This document shows, piece by piece, positions 1-9,140 of a stretch of DNA of 64,000 nucleotides. This stretch comes from Microbacteriaceae bacterium (GTDB lineage: Bacteria; Actinomycetota; Actinomycetes; Actinomycetales; Microbacteriaceae), in NCBI GenBank assembly GCA_019639055.1, contig JAHBSP010000005.1, forward strand, positions 62,001 to 126,000, in the 5' to 3' direction. The notes below the pieces were generated by a model. It was given only the letters and a program-made list of their open reading frames with translations. It was not told the origin of the DNA and searched no databases. A program made the translations under genes and the position numbers. Each line of letters opens with the position of its first letter. The first letter of the stretch is position 1.

Positions 1-75
1 CAGATTGAGTCGAAGACTATGGCTAAATTGCGCCATCCATCCCGCAGCCAAGCTCTCCGCGACTACCTGGAGTAA
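1..75 (+). CDS. rpoD: RNA polymerase primary sigma factor, C-terminal end (partial)
   Basis: The window opens inside a gene whose last 24 residues read QIESKTMAKLRHPSRSQALR followed by DYLE and a TAA stop. This is the region 4.2 end of the housekeeping sigma factor (SigA/HrdB/RpoD), where the helix-turn-helix contacts the -35 element; the motif is almost invariant in actinobacteria. Only the C-terminus is present. The next gene starts 7 bases downstream, so the two are probably co-transcribed. The identification rests on a short but very characteristic stretch. Confidence 0.88.
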   Translation, partial: QIESKTMAKLRHPSRSQALRDYLE

Positions 76-81
76 ACACCG

Positions 82-1338
82 GTGTCATTAGGTAAAGGTG
101 CCGCTGTCTTACTTGGGCGTACTAGTAAGAAGCTGTTGAAGCTTGTGCGCCCTGCAGGCGGCTCCGCACTACCTGGATTGATTGTTAGTAAAATCTTTCC
201 CAATTTTTTGGCGAAGTCGCTAAGTCAATTTCCAAACGGAGTTATTGCTATTTCGGGTTCCGCAGGGAAGTCAACTACAACGAAACTGGTGGTGGGCATC
301 CTTGAAGCTCACGGGGTGAATGTTTTTACGAACCCATCAACTGCCAATATTGAGCAGGGGTTGACGACTTCTGTGATTGATCAGGCAAGCTTAGGCGGGA
401 AGATATCCGCTGATGTTGCTGTGCTGGAGTTTGATGAAGGGCACGGTGCAAGGCTTGCACCGAAATTAGATTTTAAAGTCTTTACAGCACTCAATGTTGT
501 TATTGATCAGGTGGACAGATTCGATCGTCCGGATGATGTGACAATCATGATGAAGAAGATGGCACTTCGTTCGGATCACCTAGTAGTCAATGCAAATGAT
601 GAAAGCCTACAACCGGTAATCGACGCTTTTAGAGCAGATTTTCCGGTAACTCGCTTTGGTTTCGCTCCAGGAGTCATTGAGGCAGGAGTTCTCGGATACC
701 TAGCAGAGCGTGACGCTACAGGACTCGGCCTGACAATAACCAAAGTTGATGGAAATCGACTAGAGATTGCAGGGATTTCACCGAAACCGCTTTGGTTTAG
801 AGCTCCAGCGAATGGGCTTCACTACACTGTTGACACTGCTGCTGCTGTGGCTACTGCAAGAGCTTATCTTGGTGAAAAATTCGACTTAGAAAAAACCATA
901 GAAGCACTTGAGAGCGTTAAACCAGTGTTCGCCAGGAGCGAACAGTTGGTAATTCGTGATCAGCAGATTGAGTTCTATTTGGTTCAAAATCCTTCGAGTT
1001 TGGCATTAAATATCCATACACTTCCGGAAAGCTCTCATTTGATGTATATCGTTGGCTCCGATGTTCGCGATTACTCATATTGGTGGTCGATTGATATGGC
1101 GCCGATTAAGCAGGCAGCTATTGTGAGTGGATCAAAAGCGCATGACGCTGCTCAGCATCTTCTCTATTCAGACGTGTCGGTAGACGATATCGAACCGGAC
1201 GTTCCTGCGGCAATTGAAAAATTCTTTTCACTTCCAGTCGTTGAAACAAAACCAAAGGTGATTGTTTTTAGTGCTGATGGAATGCGGCGCACACGCAGGC
1301 ACTTGGGCCTTACTCAAAAGGATGGTCTAGATGCCTAA
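82..1338 (+). CDS. murT: MurT-like Mur ligase family protein (lipid II amidotransferase subunit family)
   Basis: A 418-residue protein with a Mur-ligase central domain and the MurT-type C-terminal domain (DUF1727). The ATP loop GSAGKSTTT lies at residues 59-67. FARSEQL matches the MurT FGRxE-type motif, QNPSSLALN matches its KNP motif, and SDVRDYSYWWSIDM matches the conserved DxRDxSWxWD segment. In known MurT/GatD complexes MurT activates the alpha-carboxyl of D-Glu in lipid II with ATP, and GatD supplies ammonia from glutamine. Unlike firmicute MurT, this protein contains no cysteine, so the four-Cys zinc ribbon is absent. The GTG start has GGAG about 9 nt upstream. It overlaps the gatD-like gene by 8 bases, implying translational coupling. 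The family is clear, but the exact reaction is uncertain (see findings). Confidence 0.82.
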   Translation: MSLGKGAAVLLGRTSKKLLKLVRPAGGSALPGLIVSKIFPNFLAKSLSQFPNGVIAISGSAGKSTTTKLVVGILEAHGVNVFTNPSTANIEQGLTTSVIDQASLGGKISADVAVLEFDEGHGARLAPKLDFKVFTALNVVIDQVDRFDRPDDVTIMMKKMALRSDHLVVNANDESLQPVIDAFRADFPVTRFGFAPGVIEAGVLGYLAERDATGLGLTITKVDGNRLEIAGISPKPLWFRAPANGLHYTVDTAAAVATARAYLGEKFDLEKTIEALESVKPVFARSEQLVIRDQQIEFYLVQNPSSLALNIHTLPESSHLMYIVGSDVRDYSYWWSIDMAPIKQAAIVSGSKAHDAAQHLLYSDVSVDDIEPDVPAAIEKFFSLPVVETKPKVIVFSADGMRRTRRHLGLTQKDGLDA

Positions 1339-1951
1339 TAAAAAATCAGCAAAGCCTTTAGTGATTTCTCTGGTTAAAGATCAGCAGTATGACGCATTCG
1401 GTGATGCTGCCAATGCAATTGTGCTGCAAAAGAGAGCCTCCTGGAGTGGTAACGAAGCAGAAATAAAGTTGCTTGGCGCATCCGATACTGTTGGGGATTT
1501 CCTAGTGATTGCCGGTGGCACCGACAGTAGCTACGAAAACTTTGCTAAACAAATCAAAGAGCTAAAACCTGCAATTGAAAAAGCCCTCAAAGCAGGTATC
1601 CCAACGCTGGTAACCGGGACCGCAATCAAAGCACTTATCGATTCTGGAATTGTGACCGGTCATACGTATAAGGCTGCCAACCACAGTGCTGACGATCAGG
1701 TTACGGACGTCGGAGAAGTAATTGGGAAAGTTACAGGTTTTGTGAATACTCGCTGGGAATACAGTTTTGGTTCATTAGCCGTATTTGACAACCTAGTCCT
1801 GACCCAATTCGCTGGCCCAGTGCTCGCTAGAAACCCAAAATTGGCGGACTGGATGCTCCAAAAGGCTGGCTTAGAAAAAGGTAATCACGAACATTTAGCT
1901 CAAGCAGATGAGCTCGCTCAGAAAATAGTTAGCAGAATACTAAACGTTTAG
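1331..1951 (+). CDS. gatD: GatD-like class I glutamine amidotransferase homologue lacking catalytic Cys and His
   Basis: A 206-residue partner of the MurT-like protein, aligned by eye to GatD along its length. The segment that should read VLAICGGFQ reads TLVTGTAIK, placing Gly96 at the nucleophile Cys. The YFHGPILSRN segment reads QFAGPVLARN, placing Ala161 at the catalytic His. The GFENH segment reads GFVNT. There is no cysteine anywhere. The fold and flanking motifs (AGGTDSSYEN, GPVLARNPKLAD) are kept and the gene still overlaps murT, so it is probably made and paired but cannot hydrolyse glutamine by the usual mechanism. It may be a structural subunit or may help bind a different amine donor. 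It ends inside a palindrome shared with the convergent DUF7455 gene. Confidence 0.75.
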   Translation: MPNKKSAKPLVISLVKDQQYDAFGDAANAIVLQKRASWSGNEAEIKLLGASDTVGDFLVIAGGTDSSYENFAKQIKELKPAIEKALKAGIPTLVTGTAIKALIDSGIVTGHTYKAANHSADDQVTDVGEVIGKVTGFVNTRWEYSFGSLAVFDNLVLTQFAGPVLARNPKLADWMLQKAGLEKGNHEHLAQADELAQKIVSRILNV

Positions 1952-2140
1952 TAGGTGTGATTCGTCGTGCCAGCTTAGTGCAATTGGCTGCAACTGTTCC
2001 TGTACTTTACGCCCGTGATGCGCGCAGAAGTATAGCGATCCAGTAGGTAGCTTGGCGACAATGTATGCCTGTGCGCCGCAACTGTCGCAGCGGTCCTGGG
2101 CATTTAGCGAAAATTCAGTTTCAATCTCTGTAGTCTTCAA
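1940..2140 (-). CDS. DUF7455 family small zinc-binding protein
   Basis: A 66-residue protein with RCDSCGAQAYIVAKLPTG and YFCAHHGRKV, the paired Cys/His ligands of the actinobacterial DUF7455 family (a small zinc ribbon of unknown function). I chose TTG at 2140 because a perfect AGGAGG lies 5 nt before it (complement of 2146-2151) and the resulting length matches the family. Longer versions starting at ATG 2182 or TTG 2191 would add 14-17 residues encoded across that ribosome site. The gene is convergent with the gatD-like gene and overlaps its end by 12 bases. Confidence 0.8.
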   Translation of the reverse strand: MKTTEIETEFSLNAQDRCDSCGAQAYIVAKLPTGSLYFCAHHGRKVQEQLQPIALSWHDESHLLNV

Positions 2141-2324
2141 TTTTTCCTCCTGTACTACTATCCAATCACCAACCGCTGACATATTGCGCAAAATGCTCTA
2201 GATTTCGCATTCAGCGAAAAGAGTAACTGTGATAGAGACTGTTTTGCGTTTAGTGATTCTCGCTTCGAAAGGATGCACGGCAAGCCTCATCCAAAAGAAT
2301 GCTCATAGAGGTTAACCTAAATCA

Positions 2325-4400
2325 GTGAATGATTATTCCGCGCGCCATTTATCGGTTCTAGAGGGTCTAGAAGCAGTCCGTAAACGACCAGGTATGTATA
2401 TCGGGTCAACGGACTCTAAGGGACTGATTCACTGTCTTTGGGAGATTATCGACAACTCAGTCGATGAGGCGCTACAAGGTTTTGGCAAGAAAATTGATAT
2501 TGAACTCTTTGCCGATGGAAGTATTCAGGTAAGTGACTACGGGCGAGGTGTGCCGGTAGATATTGAACCAAAGACCGGCCTTAGCGGAGTGGAAGTGGTG
2601 TTCACTAAACTTCATGCCGGTGGAAAATTTGGGACTGGCTCTTATAGCGCTTCCGGTGGTTTGCACGGTGTTGGAGCATCCGTAGTAAACGCGCTGTCGG
2701 AGCGTTTGGATGTGCAGGTCGACCGTGACGGTGCCACCTGGCAGATGTCCTTCCGAAGAGGCGAGCCGGGTGTATTCAAAGACCAGGGGGAGCCATCACC
2801 AAATTCAGTTTTCACTCCTTTTGAAGAAAGTAGCAAGCTCAGCAAGATTGCTAAGGTCGCCAAGGGAGTTACCGGAACCCGTGTGCGGTTCTGGCCAGAC
2901 CGGCAGATTTTTACCAAGAACTCTGAAGTCCAAATCGCTGACGTTACTGCAAGACTCAGACAGACTGCATACCTTGTGCCAGGGCTTTCATTAAATGTGC
3001 GGGATAACCGCACTGATCCGGCAATTTCGGAAAACTTCAACTTTGCCGGCGGAATTATCGAACTGGTAGAGCATCACTCCCACGATTCTGCAATTACAGA
3101 TATTTGGCACATAACCGGAGAAGGAAACTACAACGAAACCGTACCCGTGCTTCAGCCAGATGGAACTATGTCCCTCTCGGATGTCGAACGCACTATGGGG
3201 GTAGATATCGCCATTCGCTGGGGAATTGGCTATGAAACCAATCTGCAAAGTTTTGTAAACATTATTGCCACGCCTAAAGGTGGAAGTCACGTGCAGGGAT
3301 TTGAGCAGTCGCTGCTGAAAACTATTCGTGATCAGGTAAGTGCCAATGCCAGAAAGCTCAAAGTTGGAAATGACAAGGTCGAAAAAGAGGATGTCCTTAC
3401 CGGTCTCACTGCAGCACTGGCTGTGCGCATCTCCGAACCTCAGTTTGAAGGCCAAACCAAAGAGATTCTGGGAACTCCAGCGGCTAGAGCAGTGGTTGCC
3501 AAGGTGCTTGCCGATGGTTTGAAGTCTCGGCTGACCTCAACGAAGCGTGAATACAAGGCTCAGTCTGCGGCACTTCTGGAAAAAGTTGTTTCTGAAATGA
3601 AGGCTAGGGTATCTGCCAGGGTTCATAAAGAAAACCAGCGCAGAAAGAACGCCCTTGAAAGTTCGACTCTGCCCGCTAAGCTGGTCGACTGCCGCAGCAG
3701 TAATGTCGCAGATTCTGAGCTTTTTATTGTTGAGGGTGATTCCGCTCTGGGTACCGCGAAACTTGCTCGGGACAGTGAGTATCAGGCGCTACTTCCTATT
3801 CGAGGCAAGATTCTCAATGTCCAAAAAGCATCAGTTTCTGATGTGCTCTCTAACGCTGAATGTGCTGCAATTATTCAAGTTATCGGTGCCGGTTCAGGTA
3901 GAACTTTTGATTTGGATATCGCTAGGTACGGCAAGGTAATCATTATGAGTGATGCGGATGTCGATGGTGCGCACATTCGCACACTGCTGCTCACCTTATT
4001 CCACCGCTATATGAAGCCACTGGTTGAGGCAGGAAGAGTTTATGCTGCGGTTCCGCCGCTACACCGCGTGATAGTTACAGGAAGCGGAAATCGCTCCGCA
4101 CAGACGATTTATACCTATTCTGAGGCTGAACTTCAAACACTGCTTAAAGACCTGCAGAAGAGCGGAAAACGCTATAAAGAACCTATCCAGCGCTACAAGG
4201 GTCTAGGTGAAATGGATGCCGATCAGCTCGCCGAGACAACAATGAGTCGCTCAGGCAGAATGCTCCGCAGAATTACCCTGAACGACACCTCAGAGGCTGA
4301 TAAAGTCTTTGAGCTACTCATGGGTAATGAGGTTGCACCTCGGCGAGATTTCATCACCAATGAGGGAGCAAATCTAGAGCGCGAAAGAATCGATGCTTGA
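2325..4400 (+). CDS. parE: DNA topoisomerase IV subunit B (type IIA, GyrB/ParE family)
   Basis: A 691-residue type IIA topoisomerase ATPase subunit. The GHKL ATP site is visible (EIIDNSVDEAL near residue 40, GGLHGVGASVVNAL near 110). The TOPRIM domain has EGDSALGTAK near 470 and DADVDGAH near 543, then PIRGKILNVQKA and QRYKGLGEMD. The EGDSALGTAK variant, where gyrase has EGDSAGGSAK, is typical of the second actinobacterial type IIA enzyme, so I call ParE rather than GyrB. It should decatenate and relax DNA together with the convergent parC gene. The GTG start has no ribosome site; TAACCT ends 6 nt upstream, suggesting a leaderless transcript. It overlaps parC by 27 bases at the 3' ends. Confidence 0.88.
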   Translation: MNDYSARHLSVLEGLEAVRKRPGMYIGSTDSKGLIHCLWEIIDNSVDEALQGFGKKIDIELFADGSIQVSDYGRGVPVDIEPKTGLSGVEVVFTKLHAGGKFGTGSYSASGGLHGVGASVVNALSERLDVQVDRDGATWQMSFRRGEPGVFKDQGEPSPNSVFTPFEESSKLSKIAKVAKGVTGTRVRFWPDRQIFTKNSEVQIADVTARLRQTAYLVPGLSLNVRDNRTDPAISENFNFAGGIIELVEHHSHDSAITDIWHITGEGNYNETVPVLQPDGTMSLSDVERTMGVDIAIRWGIGYETNLQSFVNIIATPKGGSHVQGFEQSLLKTIRDQVSANARKLKVGNDKVEKEDVLTGLTAALAVRISEPQFEGQTKEILGTPAARAVVAKVLADGLKSRLTSTKREYKAQSAALLEKVVSEMKARVSARVHKENQRRKNALESSTLPAKLVDCRSSNVADSELFIVEGDSALGTAKLARDSEYQALLPIRGKILNVQKASVSDVLSNAECAAIIQVIGAGSGRTFDLDIARYGKVIIMSDADVDGAHIRTLLLTLFHRYMKPLVEAGRVYAAVPPLHRVIVTGSGNRSAQTIYTYSEAELQTLLKDLQKSGKRYKEPIQRYKGLGEMDADQLAETTMSRSGRMLRRITLNDTSEADKVFELLMGNEVAPRRDFITNEGANLERERIDA

Positions 4401-6815
4401 TCCTAGATAGCCGATAACAGCATCGGCCACACTTCCTGAAGCATCACGCTTAGAGAACTCAGTAGGTAATTCTCTTGGTTTGCCATCAAAGCCAATAGCA
4501 AGCGGTGTAGCACCGGCGAACGCCTGTGCCAAGCTTGATTCGCCTTTCAGTAACGAATGAGCCCTAACTCCGCCGGTTGCGCGTCCCTTTGCAGGAAAAT
4601 CAGTTAGCAACGATACTTTTACCCTGCCAGGATCGGTTCCGCCCAGCGATTCTGTTGAACTCGAAATCGTCACGACCTGCGCATCCTCAGATTGGATTGC
4701 TCTAAAGAAAATCACTGAATCACCATCAGTAAGGTTTATCCCCGCCATACCTGAGGCAGGGCGGCCCTGCGGACGGACGAGAGATGCGCTGAAATGAAGC
4801 AACTGGGTGTTCTGGGAAATAAATACAAGTTCTGACTGATCGTTAGAGTTTGCAGCCCCAACAACCTTGTCTCCATCTTTCAGTGAGATAACAGAGAAAT
4901 CTTGGGCAGTGGGCCAGGCGGATGTCTGGACTCGTTTTACAATGCCCTGCGCGGTACCTAGAGCAAGCTCTTCCTTATCTTCAGGAGTTACAACAGCAAG
5001 TGCTTTTATTCCACGCGCTAACGATAAGAAGTCGTCAATTTTTACTCCGGCACCAAGTTGGGCGGAAGTTGAAGGGAGTGCTGGTAGGTCAACCGGTTTG
5101 AACCTGCGGACTGTTCCGTCGCTACAAACCACACCGGCCTCACCGAGAATTGTTGCAGTAGCAATTGAGAGAATTGCGTCGTGGTCTGAACGCTGGGTAG
5201 GTTTACTAATGTTTTCGCCATCAGCTAGGTCAACCCTAGCGATGCGCCCGCTTGCTGAAAGAATAATCGCGCATGGACCATCGGTTACTGTCAGTTTAGC
5301 TCCGCCTCGCTTAGCTGAAATTGCTTCCGCGTCGCTGGATGATTTCAAGATAGTTCTGCGCGGAGTACCAAATTTCTCTGCAACCTCAGCAAGTTCAACA
5401 CTTACTTTCTGGCGGATATTTGTGGCACTTGAAAGTAGCGCTTCCAGTTCAGCGATTTCAGATTTGAGTTTTGTGCTCTCGTTTTCAAGTTCTATACGAC
5501 TGAACTTTGTTAGTCTTCGCAACCTAAGTTCCAGAATGTATTCAGCCTGGACATCGCTAAGGTCAAAAATCTCGATTAGTCGCGCTTTTGCAGATTCGGA
5601 ATCCTCTGATGAGCGAATCACTTGGATTACTTCATCGATGTCCGCGATTGCGATTAGTAGTCCATCAACCAAATGTAAACGGTTTTGACGCTTCAGTAGC
5701 CTGTATTCACTACGGCGTCTGGTGACTTCAATACGATGGTCGACGAAGACTTGCAGTAAATCCTTTAGTCCAAGTACCTGGGGGCTGCCCTCCACAAGCG
5801 CGACATTATTTATACCAAAACTATCCTCGAGCGGGGTTAGTCGGTAAAGCTGTTCAAGAACAGCCTTAGCATTGAAACCACTGCGAAGAGTAATAACCAA
5901 GCGCATACCGTTCTTACGGTCAGTTAAGTCGGAGACATCCTGAATGCCCTCAATTTTTTTCGAGGAAACACCATCCTTGATTTTCTCGATTACCTTTTCC
6001 GGACCAACCATGTAGGGAAGCTCGGTAACCACCAGTCCGGTTTTTCTGGAAGTGATTTGTTCGATTGCTACTGTGGCTCGGGTTTTGAAAGTACCGCGGC
6101 CAGTTTCATAAGCTTCTTTGATTCCATCGAGCCCGACGATTGTGCCACCACCGGGAAGGTCAGGCCCCGGAACAAATTCCATAAGGTCATCGAGGGTCGC
6201 GTCTGGATTCATAAGAAGGTGTCTAGCTGCGCCAATAACCTCCACAAGGTTGTGCGGAGCCATATTGGTTGCCATGCCCACAGCGATACCGCTGGAACCG
6301 TTAACAAGTAGGTTTGGGAATGCTGCGGGAAGCACATCCGGTTGCTGAAGCTGGTTGTCATAGTTGGGCACAAAATCGACAACATCTTCATCGATACTCT
6401 CCACCATGGCCATTGCAGATTGACGAAGCCTCACTTCTGTATACCTAGCTGCTGCCGGGCCATCATCTAAGGATCCAAAGTTTCCGTGGCCGTCAATTAG
6501 TGGGAGTCGAAGCGTAAAGTCTTGTGACATGCGAACTAGGGCATCGTAGATAGCGCTGTCACCGTGGGGGTGCAGTTTACCCATAACCTCACCGGTTACT
6601 CTGGCGCTTTTTACGTGCCCACGGTCAGGGTGTAGCCCCATCTGGTCCATTTGGTAGAGGATGCGTCGCTGGACAGGTTTTAAGCCGTCGCGTGCATCTG
6701 GAAGTGCCCTGGAGTAAATAACCGAGTATGCATATTCGAGGAATGAGTTCTTCATTTCCGAGGAAACGTCGACATCACTGATTCGCTCTTGCAGATGGTC
6801 GGAATTAGCTGACAT
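4374..6815 (-). CDS. parC: DNA topoisomerase IV subunit A (type IIA, GyrA/ParC family)
   Basis: An 813-residue breakage-reunion subunit. DARDGLKPVQRRILY, KLHPHGDSAIYDALVRM and AARYTEVRL are present, with the DNA-linking Tyr at about residue 125. The C-terminal half forms the beta-pinwheel repeats (for example VRPQGRPASGMAGINL) but has no canonical QRRGGxG GyrA box, which supports ParC over GyrA. I start at ATG 6815, preceded by AGAAAG; the open frame continues 56 codons further, but that part is antisense to the next gene and resembles nothing. It is divergent from the phosphodiesterase with 34 bases between starts, and convergent with parE. Confidence 0.88.
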   Translation of the reverse strand: MSANSDHLQERISDVDVSSEMKNSFLEYAYSVIYSRALPDARDGLKPVQRRILYQMDQMGLHPDRGHVKSARVTGEVMGKLHPHGDSAIYDALVRMSQDFTLRLPLIDGHGNFGSLDDGPAAARYTEVRLRQSAMAMVESIDEDVVDFVPNYDNQLQQPDVLPAAFPNLLVNGSSGIAVGMATNMAPHNLVEVIGAARHLLMNPDATLDDLMEFVPGPDLPGGGTIVGLDGIKEAYETGRGTFKTRATVAIEQITSRKTGLVVTELPYMVGPEKVIEKIKDGVSSKKIEGIQDVSDLTDRKNGMRLVITLRSGFNAKAVLEQLYRLTPLEDSFGINNVALVEGSPQVLGLKDLLQVFVDHRIEVTRRRSEYRLLKRQNRLHLVDGLLIAIADIDEVIQVIRSSEDSESAKARLIEIFDLSDVQAEYILELRLRRLTKFSRIELENESTKLKSEIAELEALLSSATNIRQKVSVELAEVAEKFGTPRRTILKSSSDAEAISAKRGGAKLTVTDGPCAIILSASGRIARVDLADGENISKPTQRSDHDAILSIATATILGEAGVVCSDGTVRRFKPVDLPALPSTSAQLGAGVKIDDFLSLARGIKALAVVTPEDKEELALGTAQGIVKRVQTSAWPTAQDFSVISLKDGDKVVGAANSNDQSELVFISQNTQLLHFSASLVRPQGRPASGMAGINLTDGDSVIFFRAIQSEDAQVVTISSSTESLGGTDPGRVKVSLLTDFPAKGRATGGVRAHSLLKGESSLAQAFAGATPLAIGFDGKPRELPTEFSKRDASGSVADAVIGYLGSSIDSFAL

Positions 6816-6849
6816 GGGCAACTTTCTAGATAGCTTGTAGACTGAAAAT

Positions 6850-7905
6850 ATGCTACCTTCGGCACCTCCGCAGGCGCTTAGCCTCGCCGGAGTATTAGGG
6901 AATGTAACCAGCCGTTTGGGCTCCGGTTCAGGTTTAGTGTGCCTAATTGACGGCCTCGGCGCTGAACAGTTACGCGAATTCAAGGCCTATGCGAGAAATC
7001 TAAACTCTGTTTGGGATGATTCAGCAATTTCTTCCGTTGCGCCATCCACCACTGCCGTGGCAATAACCACAGCCAGTGTCGGAAAGCTTCCCGGTGCTCA
7101 CGGGCTACTCGGTTACACCATGTACGATCCTGACTCAGATTCGGTTCGTTCTGTGCTCAGTGAAGTGTCTCCTAAGGATGCCTTGAAATGGCAAAAAGAG
7201 CAGACAATTTTTGAGAAAACTGGCAACAGCTATGTTATTGCTCCGGCAGCGCTTGCGGGCAGTGGCTTCACAGTGATGGCCCTGCGAGGAGCAGAATATG
7301 TTGGGATAGACGATCCGCTAGCGCGCGTCGAAAAAGCTTTGGAGCTGCTTCGCAAAAAGGGAAACCTGGTTTATCTCTACTTCTCTGAAGTCGATAAAGC
7401 CGCTCATGCAAGCGGTGTTGGCTCTGAGCCGTACTTGAAAGCTTTGGAATTGGTGGATTCGACGCTGGGCGATTTATTTGCAAAGCGACCTGAATATGCC
7501 ACTATCGTTATCACCGCAGATCACGGGCAATTGAACGTACCTAGAGATAATCACGTCATCATCCCAGACGAATGGCTGAAAACATTTGGTGTTAAAGCTG
7601 TTGCAGGGGAACCGCGGACATTACAGTTTGTGCTTGAAGCTGGAAGCGATCCGGAACCCCTTGTTTCCGCGCTGAAGGATAAATACGGAGATTTTGCTCT
7701 TGTCTACAAAGTCGAAGATTTAGTGGCTGCTGGCTGGTGGAAGAATCTCTCAGACGATATTCGTAGTCGCTGTGGGCAAGTTTTTATCAGTCCAGTAGGC
7801 AATTACGCCTTCTACACACACGAACATGATCCTGCTAGAGGAATGATCGGGCAGCACGGGTCTTTCGACTCGGCAGAAATGTCTATTCCTCTGATTCGGC
7901 TTTAG
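6850..7905 (+). CDS. alkaline phosphatase superfamily protein (type I phosphodiesterase/nucleotide pyrophosphatase)
   Basis: A 351-residue member of the nucleotide pyrophosphatase/phosphodiesterase family. Metal and nucleophile motifs are visible: LIDGLG near 33, APSTTAVAITT near 65 (nucleophile Thr/Ser), SEVDKAAHASG, ITADHGQ, and GQHGSFDSAEMSIPL close to the end. No signal peptide or membrane helix is visible, so it is probably cytoplasmic; the substrate is unknown. The start ATG lies 6 nt after TAGACT (6838-6843) with no ribosome site, so the message may be leaderless. Its end overlaps the convergent sepH gene by 23 bases. This conserved neighbour of parC/sepH in Microbacteriaceae has no agreed role. 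Confidence 0.8.
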   Translation: MLPSAPPQALSLAGVLGNVTSRLGSGSGLVCLIDGLGAEQLREFKAYARNLNSVWDDSAISSVAPSTTAVAITTASVGKLPGAHGLLGYTMYDPDSDSVRSVLSEVSPKDALKWQKEQTIFEKTGNSYVIAPAALAGSGFTVMALRGAEYVGIDDPLARVEKALELLRKKGNLVYLYFSEVDKAAHASGVGSEPYLKALELVDSTLGDLFAKRPEYATIVITADHGQLNVPRDNHVIIPDEWLKTFGVKAVAGEPRTLQFVLEAGSDPEPLVSALKDKYGDFALVYKVEDLVAAGWWKNLSDDIRSRCGQVFISPVGNYAFYTHEHDPARGMIGQHGSFDSAEMSIPLIRL

Positions 7906-8965
7906 TACCAAAAACTATTTCATCCCAGGTTGGGACTCCACGACGACCCTTCTTGACGGATCCGGTATCGTTGCGCTTCGGCTGTTCAGGAGCAGTTGGT
8001 TCTGCCTCGACTGCATCCAAGTTTTCGATCGGTAATCTAATTGTTCGCAGGGTGCCGGTGTAGGCACTGTCTTCCTGCTCCTGCTCAAGAAATTCTGGCA
8101 AAGCTTCACGTTCACCGCGGCGCTTACGGAGTGCCTCTAACAGATCATCGGTGTTGTTTAGATTAGGCCTGGCATGTATGCCTCGAGGCTCGGCAGTGGT
8201 TTCCGGGGTCTGATTATTTTCGGCTAAGTCTGTTGGTGCTTCTTCGGTGAATTCTGTTCTGACAAGTTCATAAGGATCAAAGCTAGTGACGCCGCGAAGG
8301 CTTGACTTTGAAGCTGTATTGAAATCAATCTCTGTTTGGCTATCTACCAACTCATCTTGACTCACTTCAGCGGTTGACACTGCTTCAAGTCGGGGGATTA
8401 GCGTATCTACCCCCACTTCTTCATGAACTACCATGTCCAAGGTCTCGGCTTCCTTGTTGGCCGGATTAAGCTGACTGGTTTTGGGATTGAAGGACCAGAT
8501 AGCCTCACGTTCTGCCCCAGAAACTTCAAACTTTAATGAAACTTCCCAGGGCTCCTGCCCATTACGGTAGGCATCCCAGCGAGCGTTAGCGGCCGAGGCG
8601 TTGAGTAGTTTCTGGTTAATTTGGTCAAGGAAGCTGGTGCCTATGCCTGTGTGAGGGTCACGCTTAGCGAATGTTTGTTGCGCGGTCTTTACAATAAACT
8701 CTCGCTCATCCAGAATCGGGCCTTCAAAACGTTTGATGTAATCAATGTCTGCTCCGGTGAGTTTAGCCACATCTTCAGCGGTTTGACCAGCTCGGATATA
8801 ACCCTGAACCTCTCTGGGTGAAATAAGTTCCGTGGTTTTTTCGGGCTCGGCGCGGTTTGCCCTTATTGTGGCAATTTCTGTGAGCGCAAGAGTGTACTGA
8901 GTGCCATCGTCGTCAGCGAGTATGACACTGTCGTCTTGTTGGCCAATAACTTTCAGATTTTGCAT
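7883..8965 (-). CDS. sepH: septation protein SepH (DUF3071)
   Basis: A 360-residue protein. The N-terminal DUF3071 domain runs from MQNLKVIGQQDDSVILADDD through the helix-turn-helix-like ISPREVQGYIRAGQTAEDVA and RFEGPILDEREFIV. A long acidic, low-complexity middle follows, then a basic tail (KKGRRGVPTWDEIVFG). In Streptomyces and mycobacteria SepH binds FtsZ and stimulates its assembly at the division site. I choose ATG 8965, four bases after GGAGG, over the TTG immediately before it. The gene lies between the phosphodiesterase and DUF4193 genes, as in other actinobacteria. Confidence 0.85.
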   Translation of the reverse strand: MQNLKVIGQQDDSVILADDDGTQYTLALTEIATIRANRAEPEKTTELISPREVQGYIRAGQTAEDVAKLTGADIDYIKRFEGPILDEREFIVKTAQQTFAKRDPHTGIGTSFLDQINQKLLNASAANARWDAYRNGQEPWEVSLKFEVSGAEREAIWSFNPKTSQLNPANKEAETLDMVVHEEVGVDTLIPRLEAVSTAEVSQDELVDSQTEIDFNTASKSSLRGVTSFDPYELVRTEFTEEAPTDLAENNQTPETTAEPRGIHARPNLNNTDDLLEALRKRRGEREALPEFLEQEQEDSAYTGTLRTIRLPIENLDAVEAEPTAPEQPKRNDTGSVKKGRRGVPTWDEIVFGTKAESEE

Positions 8966-9140
8966 CAATCCTCCGTGCCTTAAAACTTGCCACGAAACAT
9001 TGAAAAAGCAGCGTATCTATAGGGCGCGCCGTGGCATATTTGTGCTTTTAGCGTTCGGATATATATTCTGGCTTGCATTATTGCGCAGATTAGTGCAAAC
9101 TATCGCCGCCAGTAATGAAAATTTTTACCTCAAGGACAAC

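Noticed and set aside
2642-3455. Minus-strand frames of 132 and 154 codons across parE
   Set aside because: Antisense to conserved ATPase and transducer segments, with no recognisable motif or ribosome site.
4867-5688. 273-codon plus-strand frame inside parC
   Set aside because: It is Ser-rich, without family features, and exactly antisense to conserved ParC C-terminal repeats; a codon-bias shadow.
2325-6815. Calling the topoisomerase pair gyrB/gyrA
   Set aside because: The EGDSALGTAK variant, absence of a GyrA box, convergent layout beside rpoD/sepH and absence of dnaA/recF nearby fit the topoisomerase IV pair better; a residual chance remains.
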